From: Hydnum rufescens UP504
Taxonomy: Eukaryota > Basidiomycota > Agaricomycetes > Cantharellales > Hydnaceae
DNA length: 64,000 nt
Assembly: GCA_014904985.1 (NCBI GenBank)
Contig: MU128911.1
Location: 505,118 to 569,117 of the forward strand
Direction: 5' to 3'
The first letter of the stretch is position 1. Each line of letters starts with the position of its first letter. The notes below the pieces were generated by a model, which saw only the letters and a program-made list of their open reading frames with translations, ran no database searches and was not told where the DNA came from. Of this stretch, positions 21,572 through 33,882 are shown piece by piece. The position numbers and the translations under genes were made by a program.

Positions 21572-23378
21572 ATGATATCTCTTTCATTTCTTGGCTCAAG
21601 TGCCGGAGTGGCGCCGCTTCGTGAGTTTCAAGAAATGTAAGTTCGCCGCCCGTCTGAATATGTCTCATAGTATCACGGGCTTGCACCGCTGGACTTCTCC
21701 ATATAGGCGGCCAGCTATCTTGTTAGTCGATTACACCATTTCTTAATCCCCTTGGATTATTGACGGAGTTCAATGGAAGTGATTGACTGTGCCGAGGGTA
21801 CCCAACGCCAATTTTTGAGCCTCCGACATCGCATTCGCCAAAGAAACGAATCAAATCTGTTGGCGACACCGTCGGGAATCAGGAGAATCCCTTTGCCTCT
21901 GCCGGCTCTTTCAAGTCTAAAAAGCATATTCATTACCCACATGCACCGTAAGCATACCCCTTCTAGGGTACGGACTAACATTGAATGTCAACATAGTGGA
22001 TCATTGTATGGGACTCCCTGTTTTTCTGACCTATTTGCTTTGCAATACGAGAGCCTCAAGTGTAATTGAGACTTCTGAAATCAGTGATGGTGTTCTAATT
22101 TCTATGCTCCGAGTACAGGGTCCACTTGAAATCTTTGGTCCCCCTGGTATTCGCTTATTCATTCGCTCAATACTCCACCAAACTTCAACAAACATGTGGA
22201 CGGATGCGAAGTATCGAGTCAACGAACTTTTGACGTCCTCTGATGATGTTACCCCGTGCGAAGAAGACGATATGCACTCCAGTGAACTAATTGGGCGGGA
22301 CTTATTTTGTGGCACGGACGGATTATGGAGACAATTGCATGCCACTTCCGCATTTGACGTTTCTGCAGGTCCCATTGTGCATCGTGGTAAGTGTGGACAT
22401 TATGTGGATATGTTCGAGCCTCACGAACCCAGTCGCGCCGCTTCCCTTTGGCAAGTCCCATGTCTGGGGTACGTGTTCACCTCACATATACCCAGTACCA
22501 CACAGGCAAACGATTCTGGATATTCGCCTGTTCCTAAGAAGATTGTCTATCTGGGAGACACCTCGGACCCATCAGCCATCGCCCCCTTAGCGCAAGGCGC
22601 TTCCCTCCTAGTGCACGAGGCAACTTTTCTGGACGACGTCCTTCCTCGTCCCACAGGGAAGCTGAAGTCAAAATCCAAACCCAGCTCCAAAGCGCCTCAG
22701 AATGTTAAACCTGTAACAGACGGAGGCAAATCTGAAGGTGTTGGGGATGAAGATATTCTTCCAGCCACCCCTGCCGAGCCCGTGTTGCCACACCCCAGCA
22801 AGCAGACAACCGATGGCGACGTACCACTTTACCATGATGCGATACACTCACCAAATTCCGGTTCCGACAAATCGCCACCACCCCCAGACTCAATGCGCAA
22901 TAAAGCCGTCACGATGGGTCACTCGACAGCATCTATGGCTGGAGCCTTCGCCCGACGTATAGATGCTCGTGCACTGGCTCTCACTCATTTTAGCTCTCGG
23001 TGAGTCTCGTTCTTTGGTATTTTGGTCTCTCATTACGGGCACTGGCATTTGGACGATGTGCTCCCATATATATGCTAAGATATGACGTGATTTAATACGC
23101 CGGTTGTTCAGATATCGACCCTGGAACAACTTTGTGGCGAAAGAGTTTGAGCGTCACGCGATGCTCGCTTGGAATAGTGAGGACGGTGTGCTCCCCTTGC
23201 CACAGAAGACTTTCGAGGAGTAGAGAATGTTCTGGGACGTGGGGTAGTGGCCAGTTCAAATTCTTCGGGTTCGCCAGGGGAAGGTTTTCAGCCACAAGAA
23301 AGGCAGGTCAAAGCTGTGTCCGACTTCTCATATGTGGAATTGCCTGAAGACGGTCCAGGGCGATGGACACAACTATGA
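21572..23378 (+). CDS. Ribonuclease Z (tRNA 3' processing endonuclease), short-form type; 3' frame uncertain
   Basis: Metallo-beta-lactamase fold endonuclease that removes tRNA 3' trailers. Exon 1 from ATG 21572 reads MISLSFLGSSAGVAP and ends before GTAAGT. Later exons give IDCAEGTQRQFL, the metal motif THMHLDHCMGLP (created by the intron 21948-21996), LEIFGPPGIRLFI, KKIVYLGDTSD, LLVHEATFLDD, MGHSTASMAG and LALTHFSSRY. A low-complexity Lys/Ser/Pro insert sits between HEATF and HST. The last exon (from about 23112) reads to a TAG at 23221 in one frame. The expected terminal motif (ATEDFRGVENVL) lies one base out of frame and runs to TGA 23376-23378, so an indel or unseen splice is needed near 23185. 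Confidence 0.85.
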
Positions 23379-23592
23379 TTCCTACACGGTGTTTGTGATG
23401 TTCCAGTTCTAGTAGCGTACGTTCAATTTGGAACTTGTAAAATACTTTGATATTAAATGCGTAACAGACGAAATATTCGTGGCGTAGAGCCTGTAATGAA
23501 TATTATACTTTTGAAACTATACCACCAGCCCGGATGCTCTGCAAAAAGTCTTCTTGGCCAAGGGCCACTGTCGAACCGAAAACCGTATCAGT

Positions 23593-24485
23593 TTACATCC
23601 TTAGCACAATCAGTACGTGCGGACCTGTCTTCGCTCTGCCAATGAGATTATCTTTGGATTTAGATTTGCGCCGTTCCCCGGCGGCAAACCCATCCGCACT
23701 GGGAGCAGGGAGTTTGGGTTTCCCAGTGCCTCGATGAGTGGCCTGCTCGGCATTCGTCTGCGTGGCACTTTGCGCTTGCTGGATCACATTGAATAACTTC
23801 ACCACTAGAAAAAGGGTCAGTGATCAGATCTAAGAAACGAGATAATGGGAAGAATTGTGGACGTACCGCCACGCTGAGCCACCTTTCTCAAACCACGCTC
23901 ACTCTCTCCACCCCACCCTCCAATGACATCCCTAACCCTGCTCACATGTTCATGCTCTTTCTTCTCGCCCGCGAGTTGTTTACGCGCCTTCTTCTCTAAC
24001 CGTTCGTCATTCTGCTTGCGTGCAATTGACGGATTGAGTGCCAACAAGTGAGCCCCTCGAGACTTGACAGCAGATGAACCGGCGGATTTCGAAGAGGGGA
24101 TATCAGTTTCGAGGAGCGAAGTCAGAGCCTTTCCAAACGACAATGGTTGAATTGCCCTTCGTTTTCGTTCTAAGAAAGTTATGAACAAGAGAACATAAAT
24201 TTGGGAACATGTGGGCTTACTAAGGGTTTGCTTGGATTTAGTAGGCTGATGCGAGAGGGCTATTTCTGTTTCTGTATCTGTGCTCTCTTCTGATACTTCC
24301 TGGTCGGAACTTGATTCTGAAATCGCATCCGATGCAGAGCCTTCAGAAGTGTGGTCCTCGGCGTCAGCGTCGTCAGCATTGTGGGAAGGCACATAATCTA
24401 TAGCTTTTCCCTTCCCCTTCAAATCGTTCCCGTTCTTAAGGGATCTGCTCGTCGCCAATTTCACTTTTTTGGCAGCAGGGGACAT
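23593..24485 (-). CDS. RRP15: Ribosomal RNA-processing protein Rrp15
   Basis: Nucleolar factor for 60S pre-rRNA (27S) maturation. Exons 24485-24221, 24169-23867 and 23804-23593 give 259 aa. It has a Lys-rich N-terminus, an acidic Ser/Glu/Asp stretch (SDAISESSSDQEVSEEST), and then the conserved core RAIQPLSFGKALTSLLET, NPSIARKQNDERLEKKARK, EHVSRVRDVIGGWG, RGLRKVAQRG and VVKLFNVIQQAQ. Both introns restore conserved residues (TLKRKRRAI and QRGVVKLF). Divergent from the acyl-CoA-binding gene with only 41 bp between start codons. Confidence 0.9.
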
Positions 24486-24526
24486 CTTCGGAATTCTCCG
24501 GGAGGGGTTACATAAACTCTCGCTCT

Positions 24527-25454
24527 ATGCCACTTTCAGAAGAATTCGGGGCGCGGCAGAATGGCTATCTTCCTCACCTAACGGGGCAAAGCAATCCAAC
24601 AACGCAAAGCTCGAAGTGCGCAACTCCTTATTCTGGGCCTGTTCTGGCAAGCCGTTGAATATCGTGACAGATCTATGGCTTGTACAAATACCTTACAGTT
24701 TCTCCACATCCCAAACCTGGATCTAGACCTGGAATGTTTGATCTGACTGGAAGAGCCAAATGGGACTCATGGGATAGCGTTGGAAAGGCTTATGACAATA
24801 GACCAGGCGATGTCGAGGCGCGATACATACAGATAGCGCGAGACCTTGGCTGGAATGGCATTACATCCGGTAGTTCAGCTCCACCCCAAGCGTCTCAACC
24901 ACAAGACCAAAAGGAGGAAACGTATGAGGACCTTGACCACTTGCCCGATGATCCAGGGAAGGGTAGGAGTGGTCGAGATGGTGGCATGGGTGTTTCGGTC
25001 AGTGTGATGGCCGATTCTTCAGACGACGGGGACGAAGAAGTTGAAGCCTCGCTACATGGTCATGCCCTCTCTGGGGAAGTGGAGAGCCTGACGGCACTTG
25101 CGGACCAAGGCGCTGATGTTAACATACTGGATGAATTCGTGCGTTTCATTATATCTCTAATGCACAGAAATTGTCAATGGAATGAGTGCGGACCCAGGGA
25201 TATACACCTCTTCATCTGGCGTGCGATCGTGGGCAAACAGAGTCTGTGCGAGTGCTTTTAAAGTACGGTGCTGACACTAGTATCCAGGTACATCGTGGTT
25301 TTTTCTTCGCGTATCGCAGCTCTCTGATTACCTTGATGACTCGTTGCAGGATGCGGATGGGAATAGCGCTGTAGAATTAGCCCGGATTGCAGGTCATGAA
25401 GATATTGTTCACTTGTTAGAACAGTCCGGCGCCACTGGTAGTGAAGCACCATAG
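24527..25454 (+). CDS. Acyl-CoA-binding domain protein with ankyrin repeats (ACBD6-like); frame break near start
   Basis: Binds long-chain acyl-CoA (ACBP fold) and has C-terminal ankyrin repeats. Exon ends are 24615/24671, 25138/25198 and 25287/25350, with stop TAG 25452-25454. Motifs: AAEWLSSSP, KLEIYGLYKYLTVSP (made by intron 1), FDLTGRAKWDSW, YIQIARDLGW, then ankyrin GYTPLHLACDRG and LKYGADTSIQ, then DADGNSAVELARIAGHEDIV. The natural start MPLSEEF at 24527 is out of frame with AAEWL because of two extra bases in GGGGCGCGGCAG. Removing one CG would give MPLSEEFG-AAEWL. Whether this is an assembly error or a real lesion is open. Confidence 0.82.
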
Positions 25455-25704
25455 CCCCCGGGAAGGCGGTCTGGAAACAATCTTTGCAAACATCCGCGGC
25501 CGAACAGAGATACCTGTCAAACCGCTAGGGGATCAACTTCGTGAATGCGGTTCCGCTCCGATATCGCCAATGCTTTCGGATCCACCCTTCCGGGAGCTTG
25601 TACTTCTCTGCACTAGATAGATATGTAGCCCTACGTTACTAATACATGGATGGAATGACAATGTTCCTCAGAGGATATCGGTGTAAGCCACCAAACATCC
25701 TATG

Positions 25705-27045
25705 TCAGGAAATAGTGGTAGTGCCGGCACCCCTGGCGCCTGTCTCTTCAGCTGCGTCCCGTGCAAGCAGATCCACCATCTCTTTCACCCCTAACACATG
25801 TCGTGGGCTCCTTCCCTCATCGTTCAGGTCGCTAGTATCGGTGATTGCTAACAGAATAGCCTTGGCCACTTGATCAACGTGCAATGGTGGGATTTCCAGG
25901 GCATTGGCGATCGATTGTAGTGGCGACGGAGGAGTGAGCTCTCCACCATGGAACGATGAATGTGAAAATACGGAGGAGATAGAGCGGAGGATCGACGATG
26001 GCACTGGAATCATTCCGCCCGTGCTGGAGGTAATATATCGTTGAACACTAGACGAAAGGGAAAGTAGTGTTGCGATCGGAGTTGTCAATGGTCGGAAATA
26101 GGGATGGTACATCAATCCTGGGAAACAATAGATGAGATTCTTGTGCTTGTGGTACAAAGCCCTCCCCACCGAAAGAAAAAAAATATTACCTGGGCGGATT
26201 GATAAACCTCGGACAAAAGGAGGGGTGTCCGATGTGCACACTGAAGCGATGTCCCGCTCAGCTGCCCTCTTTGTGTCGATGTAACCGCGAGGGACAAGTG
26301 GGCGGAATATATCTTCCGCTGATATGTACACGAAGGTCCGTGGGATAGGGGGCGAGAGAGAAGACGCAGCTTCCGAGGAGAGGGCGGCGCGATAAGCCTC
26401 AAGAACGAGGAGTGCTGTGCGGATCCATATTCACGATGAATCATAATCTCCATACCAGAAGGAAGACACCGTGATCGTACCCGAGTCATGATTCAACAAC
26501 TGATAAGACGATGATCCATGGGAGTCATTTCCTTTCAATGGATTCGAATTAGAGAGGGTCAGGGCTTCGAACAACGATCCAAAGAGAGGTCCAATTGCAT
26601 TAGACCGGATAGCAGACTTATACGCTGTGTTTTCGAACAAAGTGCCGAGAGTATGAACCACGGCCGTACTTTCCCAAGAAGATGAGAGTACGAGGGCGGA
26701 TCGAAGGCAGACACAGCGTGCCATTCAACCTACAGACTGTGCGTTGAGTCCATAAATGATACTGCCATAGATGGAGGCAAACCTTCGAGACCCACGCTGG
26801 GGTGTGGCCCCTTGGAGTTTTAAATGGTCTCCCAGAAGTGCTGATACGCCCAAACATCGATTGGCTAAAGCGTTACAAGCTCGTATAACGGACGAACCTG
26901 ATGCTTGTCACCTCCCACCCCTTTGAGACAGCTTGCCTGCACACCGAAGAGCCTTAACACCACATGAGCCAAGAGGATTTTTCAAGGCATCATTATCATT
27001 ACCGAGGAAGCCATTCCCTCCAACCACAAACAGTCTGCGTGCCAT
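25705..27045 (-). CDS. COQ11: Mitochondrial SDR-type protein Coq11 (coenzyme Q biosynthesis)
   Basis: Atypical short-chain dehydrogenase of the mitochondrial inner-membrane CoQ complex. Start ATG 27045, MARRLFVVGGNGFLG, is the NAD(P) GGxxGxxG loop, reached through GG-SSVCRQAVSKGWEVTSI and TSGRPFKTPRGHTPAWVSK over three exons. VEWHAVSAFDPPSYSHLLG and the following ESTAVVHTLGTLFEN are in different frames, so one indel is required near 26685. Then come LLNHDSALLVLEAYRAAL (intron), VYISAEDIFRPLVP, YIDTKRAAERD (the YxxxK pair) and a C-terminal segment ending at 25705. Convergent with the acyl-CoA-binding gene (250 bp). Confidence 0.82.
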
Positions 27046-27477
27046 TTTGTCACACGGTCACAGTCACATAATTGAGTCCTTTAAAAGGCAAATTCCGATG
27101 TTTTCATGTTCAGTCCCGACCCTCGTGTACTGCGACGAGCTTCCTCTTTACAGTCATGCCGCGTTCGCAGGAACTCGAGTACTTTCCCTGGTTGAATGAG
27201 GCCAATCCTCTAGGATGCAATAGGGTGGTTTATCGGGCCAGAAGAAATCTTTTCGTTTATTCTGAAGGTGACGTTGGGCTTATGCCGTGCTGAAGCTGGA
27301 GTTTCTTCTTCGCGGGTGGACTGCGTCAGACACAATCATTATTTAGACATAGGTTAAGTACATGCGGTGGTCTGGCGCTATGGTTATTGCATAGGACAAT
27401 AATCAGATGGTTCGGGGTGACACATAAGAGATCAGTACACGGGGTCAAGAAAAGCGAGAAGCAAGACTAAATAGTTT
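27046..27477. other. Intergenic between COQ11 start and PRP38 stop
   Basis: Should hold the COQ11 promoter and the PRP38 3' end. A 46-codon plus-strand frame starting at 27157 is open but has no recognisable motif. Confidence 0.45.
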
Positions 27478-28574
27478 TCATACTACATCGCCCGGTATTA
27501 CTTCGACGTCGACTTCCAAGGTACCAACTCCCGGGGGAGGTTCGGAAGGGTCGCCCTCAATGTCCGTACGATCAGGCGAGATGCTCCTGCTGCGAGATCG
27601 ATAGCTCGATCCTGACCGCGAAGGGCTACGGGACACGTAACGATCTCCATCCCTGGCATCGGAGAGCGGCGTTTTGCTTCGACTTCTACTTCTGCTTCGA
27701 CTAGGGCTCTTGCTCTTGCTCCGACTTGGACTGCCACTCCGACTACGTGCTGCTGCTGCAGCAACAGGGGTGGCTCCTTCCATGGCGTCCATAAGGGCGC
27801 TAGGTCTCGGGGGAAGTCCCTCAGTTTCTTCAAGGACGTCACGTCGCGTAAGGCGGGGAAGGATCGTATCACACACACGTTCCTGAGTCAGGAGCTGGTC
27901 GATGAATTCATCCATGAATGTGAGATTATATCCGGCTGTGAGAGTGTGAATGCAGGCAGGTGAACGCCAGAGTCGACGAGTGGACGTACACGTGTTCCGT
28001 AATCTAAGCTTCCGATAGTCCTTCAGGAGGGGTTCGAGCAACTCGTAGACGTCGACGGGTCGGAACGTCATTCTGATGTACATTGCGGCAAGCGCTCGTA
28101 GATACCTGTACAACGACTTCATTCAGGCTTTACATCCCAATCCGCACTAACAGGGAACGCACTTGAATTCATCTACAAGGAGATATTCGACTAATATCTC
28201 TTTCTCGGGCTGTATCTGGAGCAGCTTTAGCAAGAGACACATGAAATTGGTGGGTTTTTGGTTCCCATACACGCCTCCGATAGAATTCAGCTCTATTGCC
28301 TTGTCGATGATAGTCTCGGCTGGATAATTTTGGGCGCAATGGTTAGAAGCGGATAACTCACGGTCAGCGGTGTGAGCCATGTCCCACCGGTCAATGCGAA
28401 ACAGTGTTCTTTCCAGTAGGGCGCTTCGTAAATCCGTGATCGAATGATTTTTTCGACGAGGAACTATAGGAGTAAAAAGTATCAGCCAAGTACAAGCGCA
28501 ATCGATTTAAGCAAAAATACCTGAGGATTCGCCCCGTGTATCTGGAGGGCGCCTTTTACGGTAGTGTTAGCCAT
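27478..28574 (-). CDS. PRP38: Pre-mRNA splicing factor Prp38
   Basis: U4/U6.U5 tri-snRNP factor needed for spliceosome activation. Five exons: 28574-28521, 28463-28388, 28319-28163, 28105-27990 and 27935-27478, giving 286 aa. N-terminus MANTTVKGALQIHGANPQ, then FLVEKIIRSRIYEAPYW, AETIIDKAIELN, IGGVYGNQKPTNFMCLLLKL, YLRALAAMYIRMTFR, LLEPLLKDYRKLR, GYNLTFMDEFIDQLL and TILPRLTRRDVLEE. The C-terminal tail is RS-rich (SRSRSRSRSKT), as in metazoan and basidiomycete Prp38 but not in yeast. The next gene on its 5' side is the divergent isopentenyltransferase (375 bp). Confidence 0.94.
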
Positions 28575-28949
28575 TGCGTGAAATCGTCGATGAGTGAGGG
28601 CGGCGTCGTGGGACTGGTATAATGGGGATTGCCGGCAGGTTCTGTCTGACGACCAATCACAATCCAGCAAAGACTAATATAGTTTTGTTTCCAGTGAGTT
28701 GACTTCCAAGTGTGCGAGAGGGTGTGTGTTGCTGTCAAAGCATCTTTGGGCTCTGAATCGTTGGAACTTGTGGATGATTTAGGGGTCCTGCACCATACTT
28801 GACAAATATGTTGTCGAACAAAACTGCATTAGCAGTCTCGTGATTGGTCGTCAGGCAGAACCTGTCGGCAATCCCCACTATACCAGTCCCTCGACGAGGA
28901 CTGGTCACGAGTCTACCGGTTGGTTTCGTATCCAGACCACCCCATTAAA

Positions 28950-30911
28950 ATGTCGACGCACCCTCTTATCGCTGTTATAGGGACTACAGGGGTGGGTAAA
29001 TCCCGACTGGCAGTGGATCTTGCGCAGGCTTTATCATCTGGTCTACATCACTGGAAACGCGGGCGAGTTCTCAACGCTGATGCGATGCAAGTGTACCAAG
29101 GCCTGGACATTATCACGAACAAGATCTCAGAGGAAGAGAAGTGTGGCATCGAGCATTGTCTGATGGCGTTCAAGGAGCCAGGGAATGAATATGTGGTCGG
29201 CGAGTGGATTAACGATGCCACCAGCCTTGTTAGTGCTGCTACTCTGGGCAGGCGCGTTTGCCATGTCCTTTATCTCAGTTCATTGTCAGATAGAGAAATC
29301 CCACAAAGAACAAGTGTTGCCCATTGTTGCCGGGGGGACGCTTTATTGGGTCCAACACTTGATATTTCCCGATCGCCTCGCTTCGAACCTTTCTGTTAAC
29401 TTGCAAGGTCTTTCCCCGAATGAATACCCTACACCCTCCAACACATTGCATGCCGCGTTATCCACTTTACCAGATAATCTTGCCACTATCTACTCCGCAC
29501 TGCCAGATCGAGGATCTGTATCATCTCTTTCTGAACAAGAAGCATTCGAACTTCACTCCCTTCTTTCCCATATTGACCCGGACATGGGGAGTAGATGGCA
29601 CTGGCGTGACTCGCGAAAAATTTTACGCAGTCTCGAAATCACTAAAGAAACTGGCCTCCGCGCCAGCGAAGTTGTCAATCTACAAGATTCCCAACCGAGT
29701 CTTCCTCGGTACGTCTCTCTCCCCTCATGATCCATCTTTTCTAATCTGGCCCCATCCCTAGGTTCAGGACGCTCATATTTTGGATCTATGCTGATCGCGA
29801 GAAACTAGAGCCTCGTCTCGATGATCGTGTTGATACCATGCTAACGGTAAGACCGCTCCGCCCTTCTCAGGATCATGGCACCGACGTCGTGAATCCTCCT
29901 TAAGTCAGGTTTGATCAGCGAACTTATTCATCTGAGGCGAATTGCATCCAAGCTACCCTCAACGGAGCAAAAACCCGACTTCACCCAAGGCATATTTCAA
30001 GCAATCGGTGACCCTCGTCTCCCTCTCGTACAAATGATCATACTGATATTGAACATAGGATATAAGGAATTTTCTGCATACTTATCTCAATTGCCCCCAG
30101 AAGACCCTACACCCTCATCCATACCGTGGACATCACCCTCGTTCATTGCCGGACTGGAATCGATGAAGCTTTCCACTAAACAATACGCGAAGAAGCAGAT
30201 CAAATGGATTAATAATCGCCTTATCCCCGCGGTGAATGCATCATCTTTACTATACATGCGGAAGCGAGGGGCCTCAGGCGAGGTTGCAGAATTGGCCCAG
30301 ACAGGCGCACAGCTCTATTTGCTTGACGCTACCGGTGAGTGTAGTGTTTGGGTTTCATGCCTTCTCCCATCTGAACCTCATTGGGGGGCGCTCAGAACTC
30401 GGAGATGCTTGGGAAACCAATGTAAGGGACGTTGCTGTATCCATTATGAACAGTACGTAGGAGTCATACGTCACACATCATGGTCTTGTTAAATGACATG
30501 GAATTTCCCTTCTTCAGAGTTCCTAAACGACGAGGAAATGCCCAATCCTCTAACCACATCTGATGCCGCGAGACGCATGTTGAATGTTGAGACGACTTCT
30601 TTGCGGTGAGTGATAAGCATCCATACCCCAAGGATCGTCTTGATATCGGGGTCCTCACTTCCTGAAGGCCTACCGAAGTGCTGCAAGCCCGACGAAAGCG
30701 GATATGCATGGTGTGTACCACAGACCCTGCTCGACCTATGATGCTCGAAGAGGGACGTGAGTGGGAGATACACATAAAGACCCGTGCCCATCGAAATCGA
30801 GATGGCAGAGACAAACACATGGAAGATATTAAAAGAAGGAGAGAAGAGGCGCTTTTGAGGGCTGCACAACGGACAGAAGTAACTGTATCAAGTGGAGATG
30901 CTCTAGGATGA
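28950..30911 (+). CDS. MOD5: tRNA dimethylallyltransferase (Mod5/TRIT1)
   Basis: Adds the isopentenyl group to A37 of tRNAs reading UNN codons. Start ATG 28950, MSTHPLIAVIGTTGVGKSR, with the P-loop GTTGVGKS. NADAMQVYQGLDIITNK is the DSxQ-type motif (NADAMQ). Then EYVVGEWINDA, VLPIVAGGTLYW, RWHWRDSRKILRSLE, FWIYADREKLEPRLDDRVD, IGYKEF, TKQYAKKQIKWI and a C-terminal Matrin-type zinc finger (CMVCTTD...REWEIHIKTRAHR). The finger is the hallmark of eukaryotic members and keeps both Cys and both His. There are several short introns. Convergent with NPR3, 58 bp apart. Confidence 0.92.
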
Positions 30912-30969
30912 CTGCATAGCACAATTTTTTGTCATGCGTGTAACAAGAGCATCAACTGCATTGAGGACA

Positions 30970-33831
30970 TCAGTGATGGCGCATAGAAGACTGGAGAGAA
31001 AATTCGAAACCCACGTATTCGTCAAAATGCTGCAACACTTCCCGGAGCTGCCTTCGAGTGATTTCAGTCCTGTGAAGAATCTCATCTGTCGTTCTTTTCC
31101 CATCGAAGAATGGCGAGACTCTATGGAGGGACGCTGAGCCGTAGTCGAGGATCAAAAGCGAAAAATGCATACTTGCGGAACCATCGCACGAGATATTCAT
31201 CCTTCCCTACACACATCGCATCGAGCCATCTCCGCTGTGGTCTTGTTGCACGCTCCGGATCGATGAGGAAAGACGGGGTTAGATCCTCATCTGTTTCCTC
31301 TTCCAACTCTGAGGTTTCTACCTCCGTGCTGTCCACAGTGCGTCGCAGCCTTGCTCTTCTCTCGTTAACCTCTTCTTCTTCGTCCTCGTCCTCGTCCTCA
31401 TCCTCGTCATAAGCTCCTCCATTGCTGCCCGTATGGCCTTGTCCATTGGTCTCGGCGATCTCATCCATTGCAGTGGGCCGAGCGAGACTGGTGACCGAAT
31501 CCGGCCGAAGTCGTTGTCGAGGACCTGTGCTCCCTTCAGACCGCGACTTAGATTGAGAAGTGGACGGCGTGGGTTTAACGATATCTGCCCATTGCACATG
31601 TTCCGGCTCAAGCTCTAAGGCTTTCCCACCTGCCGGTGAATTAGGGAGATCCATTCCATTTCGACGAACTGCCCTCCTGCTTCTATTGGCTGCCCCGGCC
31701 TCGGCCTCAGCACGCTTAGCCTTGAGGGCAGCACTTTTGATTTCGCGCGAGACGACGATGCGGATGCGGACATGCAGTATGACGAGGATATCGTGCGAAA
31801 GCATCCAGAGAAGGGCACGAAGGAAGATAGACCGGTGGTCCCGGGAAGGAACGAGAGAGTTAAAGGGACGGTGTGATGATGATATCACTGACAGGAGAGA
31901 TGGTAGAGGGGAGAGCGTTGGAAACTCTTGAGAGAAAAGTACACTTAGTTCGGATATACTGCAGGCGTAGTAATCGAATGGTATAATTGGAAATTCAGGT
32001 CTGTAGTGCAGTAAATGACTCACGGCCGAGTGAAAACAGCAGTGGGTGCGTAGATGTTCGTGAGATTAGCTCTCACCACATCTACCACCTTCGCTTTACG
32101 ATTGTACACTAAGAGCCGGACTAATGGATACAACTCGGTTTCAAGATCGAGGTCAAGCAAATCTGCGGACTCGAAAAGTCTGAAGTGCAGTAGATATTAG
32201 GTTGTAATGCCCGAGATCTGAACAACAGATGGCATACGATATAGTAGGAGAAGCAATACTGAGAAATCGAGCGAGGGCCTCTGTAGGATCCATAGATCTC
32301 CCCGGTGTATCTGGCTTCCGAGGGGGATGGACGATATCGGCAGGGTTGGCTTGGTCCAGTATTAAAACCGATTTCCATGGTCGGAGAGGTGGCATCTTCC
32401 ACCCAAATCGTAATTCATCCTCCAGACGGGCATCCGCATCATCATCGTCGTCGCCATGGTCCCAACCCCATGAATCGTGTCTGGTTAGAATATCTTCTGC
32501 GATTTCGGGTTGTTGATCCACCTTCAACAAGTTAAGATGGCCCGGAGGAAGTTGCACATTTACAGGAATGGTGTTAATCATGACTTGGGCTATCGAGGAC
32601 GTGACAACGGCTTCGTAAGCGGCTCGGATTGCAGATGCTAGAGATGACTGTGCAAGGGCTGCTTCGAAAAATGCCTCGAACTGTTTCTCCGATTCGGGCG
32701 AGGAAGAATCGGCGGTCTTTAAAGCGGTATCTACATTTAGACCCCATTCCTGTGATTATCAGGGCTCGCTTTGAGACGTACCAGCGTGGACTCTCGAAGC
32801 CGAACTAGAGTATCAGATTCCTGAGCAACAAATCCTACCCTCCATTGCTCGTAAAGCATGGCGGCAGTGAATTTGAAGGCAAACTGCCGATAATACGCAT
32901 CTATGTACCGATCCAAGTCCGTAGAGGCGACTGAGGAAGGATCTGGGCGGTCGAGGACTATAACTAGATGGAAAGATTTAAGGAGAGACGTAGGAGAAGG
33001 GGCCGGTGTGCGGGAAATGTTCGCCCGTCGCGTCGAGGGAGACGTGAATGATATCGGCGATCCTGGCTTGGGATACAGGGCTCGCGGGAGGGCCCGCGCT
33101 ATATTCACAGGGGGCCCCGTAGGGTGATCCTCAGTGTCCCCATCCTCTCCATCGTCGGCAAAGTGAAAACGTGCGCGTGGAGGAGGCCGATCTTGCGTGC
33201 GCCCACGAAGGTCGTTTTCCGTGTCCATAGCCGCGGGACGGTCGTAGAGCTCAGAGAAGCCCCAACTTCCGTCTTCTTTAGCATGGACGGGATGCCCAAC
33301 GAACGCGAGTTCATCTATGCTAAGCTCGAACTTCTGATGACATAGTGCAGGCCTGGGTGAGAGCAGCTCTGCAAGAAATGCCGCTTGGTAGCCTATCAAG
33401 TCTTCATATAATTCAAGAGCAGACTTCTGTGTGTTTTTGTCCGTTTCCTTAGATTCTTCATCCGAGGGGGGAGGGGGTGAGTTCCTTCCTAGTTGCACGG
33501 GCGCTTCATATGTTGTACACGGGAAATCAAGACTATCGAGGTCACCAGTCCCGTGCCAATGTGGCTGCCAGCGATACTTCATGGCTGGGGCTTCGGGGGT
33601 GTCTTCCTCGGAAGGATGTGCCTCGACAACTTTCTTCAGTTGCTCAGCGTCGTATGTCAAGGAAGCTCGGTATGCTGCATCCGTGAGCATGTAGTTTTGG
33701 AGATAGGCAGGAGGACGCGGGCGAGCAAGGCGGATGGGTACGTGTGGCTTAGGGGGCCAACGGAACACCAAATTCGCGCCCTTCGATGAATCTGTAACCA
33801 GGAAGACCGCTATGAGATCTGCTGTTGCCAT
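30970..33831 (-). CDS. NPR3: Nitrogen permease regulator 3 homolog (GATOR1/SEACIT subunit)
   Basis: Subunit of the GATOR1/SEACIT GAP complex that turns down TORC1 on amino-acid shortage. Start at 33831, MATADLIAVFLVTDSSKGANL, then FRWPP, a long N-terminal exon with the N-longin region (FELSIDELAFVGHPV, FHLVIVLDRPD, YRQFAFKFTAAMLYEQWR), LPPGHLNLL, RPWKSVLIL, ISELSVLFSQEFPTL and FLRALLWMLSHDILVILHVR. An acidic low-complexity stretch (YDEDEDEDEDEEEE, about 31375-31410) precedes the C-terminal winged-helix end RTTDEILHRTEITRRQLREV. The stop is TGA at 30970-30972. Exon joins at about 32762/32724, 32240/32180 and 31160/31110 keep the frame. Its start lies 51 bp from that of SDHAF3. Confidence 0.88.
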
Positions 33832-33882
33832 TTTCGCACCCCACGGGTGACACCGAGCTGGTGTTGACAACTATCGTCGTCG

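Noticed and set aside
27157..27293. 46-codon plus-strand frame starting MPRSQELEYFPW upstream of COQ11
   Set aside because: No homology I can recognise and no splice partners found; too short to support.
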